64,000 bases of DNA from Nonomuraea africana (GCF_014873535.1 NZ_JADBEF010000001.1:8804001-8868000), one strand, 5' to 3'; numbered from the stretch's first letter, positions 37,966 to 46,327 are shown. Notes: a model not told the origin generated them from the letters alone. Numbers and translations are program-made.

Positions 37966-39297
37966 ATGGTTCGAGGCATCCGCAGTGCAGGCGTCCTGAT
38001 GATCGCGACCAGCACCCTGGTGGCCTGCGGAGGGGCGTCAGGAAGCGTGGGTTCCGCGGCGGGATCCGCGACCTCCGTCGCGCCCCCCGCCTCAGCCAAG
38101 CCCGCCTCGTCCGTCCCCGCGTCGCCCCCGCCCGCGGCCGCGAGCACCCGCCCCGACACCGTACGGCAGGCGCTGGCGGCGATGAGCGTGGAGGAGAAGG
38201 TCGGCCAGCTGTTCATGCCCGTCCTGCACGGCACCTCCGCCGACAGCGCCGCCGAGGGCAACCAGAGCGCGTTCGGCGCCAGCACGCCCGCGAAGGTGAT
38301 CGCCAAGTACCACCTCGGCGGGGTGATCCTCTTCCCCGGCAACATCAAGAGCGTCCCCCAGGTCGTCTCGCTGACCAACGGCCTGCAGAAGGCGTCGAAG
38401 AGCGTGCCGCTCCTGATCGGCACCGACCAGGAGAACGGCCTGGTCTCGCGGATGTCCGCGCTGGTCACGGATCTCCCCGGCGCCTCCGTCGTCGGCGCCA
38501 CCCGCGACACCGGGCTCGCCCGCGAGGCGGCGAAGGCCACCGGGGCCGAGCTGAAGGCGCTCGGCGTCAACCTCGACTTCGCGCCCGTGGCCGACGTCAA
38601 CATCGATCCCAGGAACCCGGTCATCGGCAAGCGCGCCTTCGGCGACAACCCCTCGCGCGTCGCCCAGATGGTCGCCGCGTCGGTGAAGGGCTTCCACGAC
38701 GCCGGTGTCGCCGCCACGGCCAAGCACTTCCCCGGACACGGCGACACCAGGACCGACAGCCACACCGGCCTGCCGGTGATCAAACACACCAGGGCGCAGT
38801 GGGCGACGATGGACGCCCCGCCGTTCAAGGCGGCGATCGGCGCCAACGTCGACGCGGTCATGAGCGCGCACATCGTCATGCCCAAGCTCGACTCCTCGGG
38901 CGAGCCCGCCACGCTGTCCAAGCCGATCCTGACCGGGCTGCTGCGCGACAAGCTCGGCTTCGACGGCGTCGTCTCGACCGACGCGCTCAACATGGAGGGC
39001 GTGCGGAAGAAGTACAGCGACGGCGAGGTCGCCGTGCGGGCCGTGCTCGCGGGCGCCGACCTGCTGCTCATGCCGCCCAGCCTCCCCAAGGCCTACGGCG
39101 CGGTGCTGGCGGCGGTGAAGTCGGGCCGCATCTCGCAGCAGCGCCTCGACCAGTCGGTGACCAGGCTCCTCGAGCTGCGCCAGAAGCGCGGCTTCCTCAA
39201 GGCGGCCCCCGTCGCCTCGGCCGCGCAGGCCGCCGAGGTGCTGCGCTCGGCCGAGCACCGCAGGCTGGCGGCCAGGATCGAGCGCGCCGCCCGCTAG
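37966..39297 (+). CDS. glycoside hydrolase family 3 beta-N-acetylhexosaminidase lipoprotein (NagZ-like)
   Basis: A 443-residue exported lipoprotein (lipobox LVAC, C21) with a Ser/Pro/Ala-rich linker to about residue 65 and a GH3 catalytic domain. The NagZ-type KHFPGHGDTRTDSH loop carries the Asp-His acid/base dyad, and the nucleophile is in VVSTDALNMEG. It releases terminal GlcNAc from chito-oligosaccharides or peptidoglycan, feeding the PTS locus upstream. The GGAGGG Shine-Dalgarno is very close to the ATG; a TTG 9 bp upstream is an alternative start. Confidence 0.9.
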   Translation: MVRGIRSAGVLMIATSTLVACGGASGSVGSAAGSATSVAPPASAKPASSVPASPPPAAASTRPDTVRQALAAMSVEEKVGQLFMPVLHGTSADSAAEGNQSAFGASTPAKVIAKYHLGGVILFPGNIKSVPQVVSLTNGLQKASKSVPLLIGTDQENGLVSRMSALVTDLPGASVVGATRDTGLAREAAKATGAELKALGVNLDFAPVADVNIDPRNPVIGKRAFGDNPSRVAQMVAASVKGFHDAGVAATAKHFPGHGDTRTDSHTGLPVIKHTRAQWATMDAPPFKAAIGANVDAVMSAHIVMPKLDSSGEPATLSKPILTGLLRDKLGFDGVVSTDALNMEGVRKKYSDGEVAVRAVLAGADLLLMPPSLPKAYGAVLAAVKSGRISQQRLDQSVTRLLELRQKRGFLKAAPVASAAQAAEVLRSAEHRRLAARIERAAR

Positions 39298-39317
39298 CTG
39301 GTCCCGCGGTCGGCGTG

Positions 39318-39329
39318 CTTTCCGGAAAG
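39318..39329. promoter_or_regulatory. 12-bp palindrome between GH3 and HAD genes
   Basis: CTTTCCGGAAAG is a perfect palindrome. It lies inside a wider inverted repeat (AGCTGGT 39296-39302 with ACCAGCT 39347-39353) between the GH3 stop and the next gene. It may be a transcription end or an operator. Confidence 0.35.
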
Positions 39330-39380
39330 TCACCGTATCGAGGGAAACCAGCTCCATTCAGGGGATATAGGCTGCACCCC

Positions 39381-40001
39381 ATGGTCAAGGGAGTCCTGAT
39401 CGACTGGGGTGGCGTGCTCACCACGAGCATGTCGGAGGCCGTCGCCACCTGGATCGCGGCCGACCGTCTCGACGGCGAGCACTACCGCACGGTCATGCGC
39501 GAACTGCTCCGCCAGGAGAGCGCCGTCCACGCCCTCGAGCGCGGCGAGATCACCGCCGCCGAGTTCGAGCGCGACCTCGCCGCCAGGCTGCGCACCGTCG
39601 ACGGCACGCCGCCGATCGCCGAGGGACTGCTCGGCCGGATGTTCCTGGGCTTCCAGCGGGTCGACGCGATGTACGACATGCTGCTCAAGGCCCGTACGGC
39701 AGGCGTCAAGACCTGCCTGCTCTCCAACTCGTGGGCCAACGAGTACCCGCGCGACGGCTGGGACGAGATCTTCGACGCCGTCGTCATCTCCGGCGAGATC
39801 GGCATGCGCAAGCCCGAGCCGCGCATCTTCCAGCACGCCCTCGGCCTCATCGGGCTGTCCGGGCCCGAGTGCGTCTTCATCGACGACATCGAGGTCAACA
39901 TCGCCGCGGCGCGTGAGCTGGGGATCGCCGCCATCCACCACGTCGACCCTGACACGACCATCGCCGAGCTGGAGACGCTGCTGCGCATCCCCCTGCGATG
40001 A
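39381..40001 (+). CDS. HAD-IA family hydrolase
   Basis: A 206-residue HAD protein. Motif I is IDWGGVLTTS, where the usual second Asp is replaced by Gly, as in epoxide-hydrolase-like and haloacid-type members. LLSNSWANEYP is motif II, GMRKPEPRIFQ motif III and CVFIDDIEVNIAAARELG motif IV. It is monocistronic or coupled to the DUF6912 gene 31 bp downstream. Substrate unknown. Confidence 0.85.
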   Translation: MVKGVLIDWGGVLTTSMSEAVATWIAADRLDGEHYRTVMRELLRQESAVHALERGEITAAEFERDLAARLRTVDGTPPIAEGLLGRMFLGFQRVDAMYDMLLKARTAGVKTCLLSNSWANEYPRDGWDEIFDAVVISGEIGMRKPEPRIFQHALGLIGLSGPECVFIDDIEVNIAAARELGIAAIHHVDPDTTIAELETLLRIPLR

Positions 40002-40032
40002 TGGTTCCCCTGACCGTCGTGAAAGGTTCCCG

Positions 40033-40539
40033 ATGCGCGTATACCTGCCGAGCACCCTTCCCGCGCTGGCCCGCGCGGCGGCCGAGGGAGAGCTCGGTCC
40101 AGCCCCGCTGACCGGCTACGCGGTCACCCCCGCGCTGACCGAGTGGTACGCCTCAGGCGACACCGAGGAGCTGGAGTACGTGGCGCTGACCGAGGCGGCC
40201 CGCGCCTCGCTGCGCATGCTCGCCGCCGACCGGGCCGACGGCGTCGCCGCCGCCCCCCGCCGCGTGGTCATAGCGGTCGAGGTGCCGGAGGCCGTCCTCT
40301 CCATGGGCGTCGACCTGGAGGAGCGGGCGAGGGTACGGGTGGCGGAGTCGGTGCCGATGGCCAAGGTCGCCGCCGTCCACATCGACGACGGCGAAGCGGC
40401 CGAGGACGTCGAGGCCGCCATCGTCGCGCTGCCCGCCGCGGACGGCGGCGACGCCGACGCCAGGTTCACCGTCGACGGCGCCGAGGCGCACGAGCTGATG
40501 TGGTACGCCACTCAGGAGATCCCCGACCTCCTCGGCTGA
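40033..40539 (+). CDS. DUF6912 family protein
   Basis: A 168-residue soluble protein starting MRVYLPSTLPALARAAAEGE, typical of the DUF6912 family found next to HAD genes in actinobacteria. It has repeated alpha/beta segments (YAVTPALTEWYASGDTEELEYVALTEAAR; RRVVIAVEVPEA) and ends with ELMWYATQEIPDLL. Function unknown. A GAAAGG Shine-Dalgarno precedes the ATG. Confidence 0.85.
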   Translation: MRVYLPSTLPALARAAAEGELGPAPLTGYAVTPALTEWYASGDTEELEYVALTEAARASLRMLAADRADGVAAAPRRVVIAVEVPEAVLSMGVDLEERARVRVAESVPMAKVAAVHIDDGEAAEDVEAAIVALPAADGGDADARFTVDGAEAHELMWYATQEIPDLLG

Positions 40540-40584
40540 GCCGGCGCGATATCGGTTCGCCCTCGGCCTTATCCAGACCGGACA

Positions 40585-41220
40585 ATGGACGACATGACGC
40601 AACACATCGTGTGGGACTGGAACGGAACTCTCTTTCACGACATCGACGCCGTCGTGGGCGCCACCAACGAGGTGTTCAAGCCGTACGGCCTGCCGGGTCT
40701 CACCGCCGACGGGTTCAGGGCCGTCTACACCCGCCCGGTGTGGCTGGCCTACGAGCGCATGCTCGGCCGGGCGCTGATGGAGGGCGAGTGGGAGGAGCTC
40801 GACAGGGGCTTCCACGACAACTACTTCCGGCTCATGGCGGCCTGCGGCCTCGCGCCCGACGCGGAGTACTCGCTCAAGAGCTGGACGGGTACCCAGTCGC
40901 TGTGCTCGATGGCCCCGCACGACCACCTGGTCCCCACGATCACCTCCTTCGGCATCGACGGCCACTTCTCCAGGGTCGACGGACTGACGGGAACGACGGG
41001 CGGGGAGAAGGCCGAGCACATGGCCACCCACATCGCCGCGCTCAGCGTCGACCCCGCGCAGGTCCTGGTGATCGGCGACAGCGTCGACGACGGGGTGGCG
41101 GCCACTTACGTGGGGGCGAGGGCGGTGCTCTACACGGGTGGGATGACGCCGCGCGAGGCGCTGGAGGCGACGGGGTGGCCGGTCGTCGACACGCTGGCCG
41201 AAGCGCTCAATCATGCCTAA
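40585..41220 (+). CDS. HAD-superfamily phosphatase
   Basis: A 211-residue HAD protein. Motif I is VWDWNGTLFHD (Asp nucleophile, with Asn-Gly), the Lys lies near EKAEHMATHIAAL, and motif IV is VLVIGDSVDDGVAATYVG. A short helical cap is present. The ATG at 40585 or 40594 are both possible. Likely a sugar- or nucleotide-phosphate phosphatase; the substrate is unknown. Confidence 0.83.
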   Translation: MDDMTQHIVWDWNGTLFHDIDAVVGATNEVFKPYGLPGLTADGFRAVYTRPVWLAYERMLGRALMEGEWEELDRGFHDNYFRLMAACGLAPDAEYSLKSWTGTQSLCSMAPHDHLVPTITSFGIDGHFSRVDGLTGTTGGEKAEHMATHIAALSVDPAQVLVIGDSVDDGVAATYVGARAVLYTGGMTPREALEATGWPVVDTLAEALNHA

Positions 41221-41302
41221 ATCGCCCCGCCCGCTTATGCATCGCGCCAGCTAGCCGTACTCTGGCGGCGTACTTCTGAGGGAGGACGCCATCAACCGTC
41301 TC

Positions 41303-42010
41303 GTGCTCTGGAACGTCGACCTGACCCTGGTCGACGTCGCGATCGTCACCAGGGACGCCTACGCCGAGGCCTTCCGGCGGGTCACGGGGCGGCCGCTGGT
41401 CAAACTCGCCCCCGCCATGGGGCGGCCCGACTCGGAGATCGTCTTCGAGACGCTCGCCGTCAACGGGATCGTCGCCGAGGACGACCACCTGCCCAGGTTC
41501 CTCGCCGCGCTCGCCGTCGCCTTCGCCGACCGGCGCAAGCGGCTGGCCAAGGAGGGCCGGATGCTCCCCGGCGCCAAGGACGCGCTGAAGGCGGTGTCGA
41601 GGCTCGACGGCGTCGTCCAGTCGGTGCTCACGGGCACGATCAAGGGCAACGCGGTGCACAAGCTCCAGGCGTTCGGCCTGGACAAGTACGTCCAGTTCGA
41701 CTTAGGCGGCTACGGCGAGGAGGTCTACCCCAAGGCGACGCTGCTGCAGGTGGCCCAGGGCCGGGCCAGGCAGCGGTACGGCACGCCGTTCACGGCCGCG
41801 AACACCGTCCTGATCGGCGACTCCACCCGCGACGTCCAGGCCGCGCGCATCGGCGGCGCGGCGATGGTGGCGGTGGCGTCGGGCCGCTCGACGGCGGCGG
41901 AGCTCCGCGAGGCGGGAGCGGACGTGGTGCTCCCGGACCTGTCGAACGCCTCGGAGGTCGTGGCCGCCGTGGCCGGCCTCACCTCCCCGGTCGACCGCAA
42001 GGCCGGCTAA
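41303..42010 (+). CDS. HAD-superfamily hydrolase, start codon uncertain
   Basis: A HAD protein of about 235 residues. Motif I is LWNVDLTLVD, SVLTGTIKGNAVHKL is motif II, and VLIGDSTRDVQAARIGG motif IV. The GTG at 41303 places motif I right at the N-terminus and is 16 nt from the Shine-Dalgarno GGGAGGA (41280-41286). An ATC codon in frame at 41291 sits 4 nt after the Shine-Dalgarno and would add I-N-R-L, completing the first strand. A degenerate copy of its 3' part occurs at 42541-42647. Confidence 0.8.
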   Translation: MLWNVDLTLVDVAIVTRDAYAEAFRRVTGRPLVKLAPAMGRPDSEIVFETLAVNGIVAEDDHLPRFLAALAVAFADRRKRLAKEGRMLPGAKDALKAVSRLDGVVQSVLTGTIKGNAVHKLQAFGLDKYVQFDLGGYGEEVYPKATLLQVAQGRARQRYGTPFTAANTVLIGDSTRDVQAARIGGAAMVAVASGRSTAAELREAGADVVLPDLSNASEVVAAVAGLTSPVDRKAG

Positions 42011-42018
42011 CCCATCGC

Positions 42019-42150
42019 AAAGGGCCTCACGGTGGGGCGCTTCGCGCCTGGGGGTTCGGGCTGTTCTTCCAGTCGGGCCGGAGCCCCGACCCCTGAAGGC
42101 CCTCGCTCCGCTCGGCCGCTCCCCGGCAAGCGAGGGCTCCGCCCTCGCGC
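42019..42150. repeat. left copy of a ~130-bp inverted repeat
   Basis: It begins 8 bp after the HAD stop with AAAGGGCC, contains GGCGC-TTC-GCGCC, CTTCCAGTCGGGCC and CGACCCCTGAAGG, and ends in the hairpin GCGAGGGC-TCC-GCCCTCGC. Its inverted partner is at 43609-43736. Confidence 0.88.
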
Positions 42151-42540
42151 TGCGCCGTGGGGAGACCGCGCAGCACGACGTCGGAGCAGTGGGGCGAGGA
42201 TGTCATGAAACGACGGGCGAGGTCCTCGTAGGGATACGACCCAACGCCTCCCAGTCGTCCCGCGCGGTCCCCCCCGACCCACTGCTCCATTTCGTCCGAG
42301 TCGGCATCTGGCAATCAGCTGTCTGAGCTGATCGCGAAAGGGCACTGAGCCGAGGTCGGGACGGTTGCATCTGATCGATCACCTTTGCCGCGATCTCCAT
42401 GATCGAAAGGGCGAGCGTAGGAGGGGGAGCAGTACAGGTTGTTTCATAACCTGAAACATGGCTTGCAGTTTGCGCAACTCCCAGGGAGCCACAGGCCCAC
42501 ATCCGAAATCCGGTTGCCTCTCCAGGAGGCCACGACGTTG
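42151..42540. other. 390-bp stretch without a recognised gene
   Basis: Frames on both strands are short and unlike known proteins. Interlocked inverted repeats (CAGGTT-AACCTG and GTTTCA-TGAAAC) lie at about 42435-42456, downstream of the antitoxin gene. Confidence 0.4.
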
Positions 42541-42647
42541 GGCAGCTGCAGCGAGGTCTACCCAAGGCGACGCTGCTGCAGGTGGCTCAGGCAGGACCGA
42601 GCAGCGGTACTGCACGCCGTTCACGGCCGCGAACACCGTCATTGGTC
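42541..42647 (+). pseudogene. degenerate fragment of the upstream HAD gene
   Basis: This stretch matches 41704-41815 of the HAD gene in the same orientation, with shared blocks CGACGCTGCTGCAGGTGG and CACGCCGTTCACGGCCGCGA and scattered substitutions and small deletions that break the frame. It ends at the stop codon of the antitoxin gene. Confidence 0.85.
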
Positions 42648-42945
42648 AAGCGGCGGGAGCCCGCGGCGTCAGACGGACCTCGACGTGCGCATCCAAGGCA
42701 CGTGCCAGGCGCTCGAGCACCGGCAAGGTAGGGATCGTCCCACCCGCCTCGAACCGCGCCACTGCCGACTGCGTCATGGCCGCCTCGCGGGCCAGGTCAT
42801 TCTGGCTCCAGCCGCGCCCCTCGCGCATTGCCCGGACGGTCCGCCCCAGTTCGTAGGCGAGACGCGTGGCTTCGTAGGCCTCAGCCGCACCTGGTTCGGT
42901 CATCCGGCGATCCCTGAGCTCCCGCCAGCCTTCTCGCTCGCTCAT
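42646..42945 (-). CDS. XRE family antitoxin
   Basis: A 99-residue protein with an XRE helix-turn-helix (about 35-90: LGRTVRAMREGRGWSQNDLA, AAMTQSAVARFEAGG, LPVLERLARALDA). Its start overlaps the end of the toxin gene by 4 bp (ATGA), so it is the second gene of a HigBA-type module. It should neutralise the toxin and repress the module. Codon use and GC look similar to neighbours. Confidence 0.88.
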   Translation of the reverse strand: MSEREGWRELRDRRMTEPGAAEAYEATRLAYELGRTVRAMREGRGWSQNDLAREAAMTQSAVARFEAGGTIPTLPVLERLARALDAHVEVRLTPRAPAA

Positions 42946-43298
42946 AGCGCTTCTTCTTCCTCGTCGATGGTGTGCGCCAGCTCGACACAGCGCCGCATGG
43001 CTCGCCGAGCCCGCTCCACTTCACGATCGTCGCGTGGCCGCGTCTTGTGGAATACGGTCAAGAGCACGATCCTGCGGTGAGGCGCGATCCAGTAGGTGAT
43101 TCGCACAGCGAATTCGTCCAGGTGGAACCGCAGCTCCCGAAGTTTGCCGTCGAGCTGCTTCGTGTAGGGCTCTCCCAGCAGGGGACCCTCAGCCGCCAAC
43201 AGATCGACATAGAACGCCACTCTCGCAAACGACGCCGCAGGAAGGTCTTGAAGCCACTTCCGAACTTCCGGTTCCAGCTCTACGGTACCCCAGGTCAT
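42942..43298 (-). CDS. HigB/RelE-like toxin (Gp49 family)
   Basis: A 118-residue protein of the phage-derived Gp49/HigB toxin family: MTWGTVELEPEVRKWLQDLP, YTKQLDGKLRELRFHLDEFAVRITYW and RIVLLTVFHKTRPRDDREVERARRAM. The basic C-terminal patch with K and R residues fits an mRNA interferase. ATG 43298 gives the family start; 30 upstream in-frame codons are not family-like. The toxin-before-antitoxin order is that of higBA. Confidence 0.87.
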   Translation of the reverse strand: MTWGTVELEPEVRKWLQDLPAASFARVAFYVDLLAAEGPLLGEPYTKQLDGKLRELRFHLDEFAVRITYWIAPHRRIVLLTVFHKTRPRDDREVERARRAMRRCVELAHTIDEEEEAL

Positions 43299-43313
43299 AG
43301 CGTTGATGCTATG
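43296..43313. promoter_or_regulatory. candidate autoregulatory operator of the toxin-antitoxin module
   Basis: CATAGC-GTTGAT-GCTATG forms an 18-bp inverted repeat overlapping the toxin start codon, a usual place for antitoxin binding. Confidence 0.5.
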
Positions 43314-43608
43314 GGCTGAGGTTCTGTCGCATATTGCTTTCGCCCGAACACGGTGAGCCACTGGAGGTTGATTCACACAATGTTCCAACAGTTGGCAACT
43401 TGCCGGTCGGTGGTCTGATGATCCGGGTAGGCGCTTGGCGCTGATGCCTCAGCGGTCACCATCGAATAGCCGCGACTACAGCCAAGGTCCAGCCCGGTAT
43501 CTATGAGAGACAGGTCCCTCTGCGGGATCGGCCGGGAAATCAGCTGTTCTTCCTGTCGTCCATTCTCCCTCGCTACGACCCATCGGCTCAGGAATGTGCC
43601 AGAGGAAG
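43314..43608. other. non-coding stretch between the toxin gene and the right inverted repeat
   Basis: No gene is supported here; presumably it holds the toxin-antitoxin promoter. It has more A/T than the surrounding DNA. Confidence 0.4.
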
Positions 43609-43736
43609 GCGCGAGGGCGGAGCCCTCGCTTGTGGGTGGGCGTCCGAGTGGAGCGAGGTCCTTCAGGGGTCGTGGCCCGACTGGAAGAAACAGCCCGAAT
43701 CCCCAAGGCGCGTAGCGCCCGACTGTGCGGCCCTTT
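43609..43736. repeat. right copy of a ~130-bp inverted repeat
   Basis: The reverse complement follows the left copy (42019-42150) along its whole length with substitutions and short indels; the outermost and innermost blocks are best conserved. It ends exactly at the stop codon of the penicillin-binding-protein gene. Confidence 0.88.
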
Positions 43737-45317
43737 TCAGCCCAGGTTCTGGAGGAAGCGGGCCGCGATGGGGGCCGCCACCGCCGAACCCGCGCCGCCG
43801 CCCTCCACGATCACCGAGAAGGCCAGGTCGCCGTGGTAGCCCACGAACCACGAGTGCGCGGGTGGTTCCTTGCCCGAGCCGTACTCCGCCGTGCCCGTCT
43901 TCCCCGCCGATCCCGTGGGGAACCGTACGGCATGGGCGGTGCCCTCGCTGATCACCGCGGGCATCAGGTTGCGCAGCGCGCGGACCACGGAGGGTTCGAG
44001 CCTGCGGGGAGCCGAGCCGCCCGCCGGGACCAGGTCGGCCGGGACGAGCCTGGGCGGGCGCCAGGTGCCGTTGGCGATGGCGGCGGCGACGGCGGCCATG
44101 CTGAGCGGGCTGGCCAGCACGCGGCCCTGTCCGATGGAGGCGGAGGCGAGGTCGGTGTCGTCCTTGGGCGCGGGGAATTCGGCCCGTACGGCGGGCACGC
44201 CCGGCATGAGCGGCGCGCCGAAGCCGAAGCTGGCCGCGACCTCGCCGAGCCGTCCCCCCTTGAGGGACGACACCGCCATCGCCCCGAAGGTGGTGTTGCA
44301 GGAGTGCGCGAACGCGTCCCTGAACGGCAAGGTGCCGTAGTCGTGGAATCCGGCGTTGTGGAAGGGGAAGCCGCCGATGTTCTGCTCGGGCGGGCAGTGC
44401 ACGGTCTTGTCGGGCTCGAGGCCGTCGGCGACCAGGGCGGAGGCGGTGACGACCTTGAAGGTCGAGCCCGGGGGGTAGGCGCCGAGGAGGGCGCGGTTGA
44501 AGCCGCCGGGCTTGTTGACCACGGCCAGGATCTCGCCGGTCGAGGGGCGCAGCGCCACGAGCGCGGCCGGCTTGGAGACGTTCTCGAGCGCTTCGGCCCC
44601 TGCCCGGTGGACGCGCAGGTCGATGGTGGTCTGGAGCGGCTTGCCCTGGGTGGGGCCCTTCTCCGCGACGGTGTCGACGAACTTGCCGTCCTGGTAGCGG
44701 TTGAGCTTGGTGGACGAGCTGCCGGTGATGCGGTCCTTGTAGGTCTCCTTGAGTCCCTCGACGAGCTGCTGGACCGAGCCCGGCGCGTCGGTGCCGTCGA
44801 TGCGGGCGCCGTCGGCGGCGGTGATGGCGGCGGTCTCGGGCTCGGAGGTGACGACCTTGAAGGCGTCGTCGTGCCCGAGGTCGGGGTGGACGGCCGTGGT
44901 CGACCAGGCGACCTTCCACGCGCCGTCCCATTCGCCGACGGCGAGGCGGCCCTCGTAGGTCCAGTCGACGGCGCCGCGCAGCTCGGCGGTGAAGGGGACG
45001 ATCCTGCCCTCCTCGTTCTCCTGACGGGGCTCGCCGACCTCGAAGGCGGCTGAGGTGACGCGGAGGTCCTTGAAGAAGCGCTGGTAGGTGCCTGTGAAGG
45101 TGGCGGGCGGTTCGTTGACGAGCGCCTTCATCGCCGCGTAGTCCTGGCGGGACCAGGCCGAGAGGAACGCCTCGGCGGTGGCCTCGGGTGAACCCTGTGT
45201 GCGCGTCACCCAGATCACGCCGCCCGCGACGAGGGCCGGCACCAGGATCCCCGCAGTGACCAGCGGCCACTTCCTCCTGCGCCTGCGCTCCGACCTGAGG
45301 TTGCTGAGTTCGTGCAT
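43737..45317 (-). CDS. penicillin-binding transpeptidase with MecA_N-like domain
   Basis: A 526-residue class B penicillin-binding protein. A membrane anchor lies at about 17-36, then an NTF2-like MecA_N-type domain (42-155), a short PBP dimer-like region and the transpeptidase domain with S285-T-F-K (PPGSTFKVV), S339-C-N and K473-T-G (AGKTGTAEYG). It cross-links peptidoglycan outside the cell. The MecA_N domain is shared with low-affinity PBP2a-type proteins. It is divergent from a LysR gene followed by a beta-lactamase-like gene, which suggests a beta-lactam response cluster. Confidence 0.9.
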   Translation of the reverse strand: MHELSNLRSERRRRRKWPLVTAGILVPALVAGGVIWVTRTQGSPEATAEAFLSAWSRQDYAAMKALVNEPPATFTGTYQRFFKDLRVTSAAFEVGEPRQENEEGRIVPFTAELRGAVDWTYEGRLAVGEWDGAWKVAWSTTAVHPDLGHDDAFKVVTSEPETAAITAADGARIDGTDAPGSVQQLVEGLKETYKDRITGSSSTKLNRYQDGKFVDTVAEKGPTQGKPLQTTIDLRVHRAGAEALENVSKPAALVALRPSTGEILAVVNKPGGFNRALLGAYPPGSTFKVVTASALVADGLEPDKTVHCPPEQNIGGFPFHNAGFHDYGTLPFRDAFAHSCNTTFGAMAVSSLKGGRLGEVAASFGFGAPLMPGVPAVRAEFPAPKDDTDLASASIGQGRVLASPLSMAAVAAAIANGTWRPPRLVPADLVPAGGSAPRRLEPSVVRALRNLMPAVISEGTAHAVRFPTGSAGKTGTAEYGSGKEPPAHSWFVGYHGDLAFSVIVEGGGAGSAVAAPIAARFLQNLG

Positions 45318-45403
45318 GCGGTGAGCAGACCAGAAGCGACCAGAAGCTGTCCAATACGGATATCAGACCCCATTACATGTGAAAACGGATATGATCCCTG
45401 GTC
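45318..45403. promoter_or_regulatory. divergent control region with direct repeats
   Basis: ACGGATAT occurs at 45356-45363 and 45385-45392 (29 bp apart) and GACCAGAAGC at 45328-45337 and 45338-45347. They lie between the PBP and LysR starts and are candidate LysR-type binding sites. Confidence 0.5.
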
Positions 45404-46327
45404 ATGGACCTGGTTCGGCACCTCTACTACTTCACGGTGGTCGCCGAAGAACGGCATTTCGGCAACGCGGCCATCCGGCTCGGCATGGCCCAGCCCCCGC
45501 TCAGCCAGCGCATCAAGCGCCTGGAGGAGGAGCTGGGCGCCAGGCTCTTCGACCGCTCGGCCCGGCAGGTGCGGCTCACCGAGGCGGGCCGGCTGTTGCT
45601 GCCCGAGGCGCGCGAGGTCGTCGCCCGCGTCGAAAGACTCCGCGAGCTGGTACGGCACGGCGAGGCCCGCACGCTCAAGGTGGCGCTCCCACCCGACCTG
45701 GGCGCCAGAACCATCGCCGCCCTGGTGGCCCGCTTCCGCGAGGAGAACCAGGGGCTGCGACTGGCCCCCGCCGAGATGTGGACGGCCGACCAGGTGAGCG
45801 CGCTCAGCGAGGGCGTGATCGACGTGGGCGTGGTCCGTCACCCCGTCACCGCTCCAGGGCTGCGCTTCGGCCAGGTGCTCGTGCAGACGCCCGGCGTGCT
45901 GCTGGCCGAGACGGACCCGCTGGCCGCCGCCTCCAGCGTCCACCTGCAGGACCTGGCCGGTCGCGAGCTGCTGCTCTTTCCGCAGGACGGCGAGCCCGGC
46001 GCGCACGCCGAGACCCTTTCGGACTGTCGCAGGAACGGCTTCGTTCCCGTCGAGGTGCATCATGGGATCGGTCTCGGGCTGGTGCTCGCCGGTTCGGCCG
46101 TGGCGTTCGGCGCCGAGGTGTCGCTGCCGGGCGTGGTCTGGCGTCCGCTGCTCGGCTCGCCGCTGGCCTGGCGGGTGTCGACGGCGTGGCGGGCCGAGAC
46201 GCCGGAGGTGATGGCTTTCGCGGCGGCAGCCGTACGGACGTTGAAGGAGAGTGCCGGGATGACCGAGGAAGGGGCCGCGCTCGCGCGGCAGGTCAGGCGG
46301 CGGCCCGCGATGGGTTTCCTGGCATGA
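45404..46327 (+). CDS. LysR family transcriptional regulator
   Basis: A 307-residue LTTR. The HTH is at 1-60 (MDLVRHLYYFTVVAEERHFGNAAIRLGMAQPPLSQRIKRLEEELG given by its ends MDLVRHL and LEEELG) and the effector-binding domain follows. LTTRs next to beta-lactamase and PBP genes (AmpR type) respond to cell-wall fragments; here this is inference. The stop overlaps the beta-lactamase-like start (ATGA). Confidence 0.92.
   Translation: MDLVRHLYYFTVVAEERHFGNAAIRLGMAQPPLSQRIKRLEEELGARLFDRSARQVRLTEAGRLLLPEAREVVARVERLRELVRHGEARTLKVALPPDLGARTIAALVARFREENQGLRLAPAEMWTADQVSALSEGVIDVGVVRHPVTAPGLRFGQVLVQTPGVLLAETDPLAAASSVHLQDLAGRELLLFPQDGEPGAHAETLSDCRRNGFVPVEVHHGIGLGLVLAGSAVAFGAEVSLPGVVWRPLLGSPLAWRVSTAWRAETPEVMAFAAAAVRTLKESAGMTEEGAALARQVRRRPAMGFLA

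Noticed and set aside
42027-42565. Minus-strand frames between the HAD gene and antitoxin
   Set aside because: They overlap the inverted repeat and HAD fragment, lack Shine-Dalgarno sites and resemble no family.
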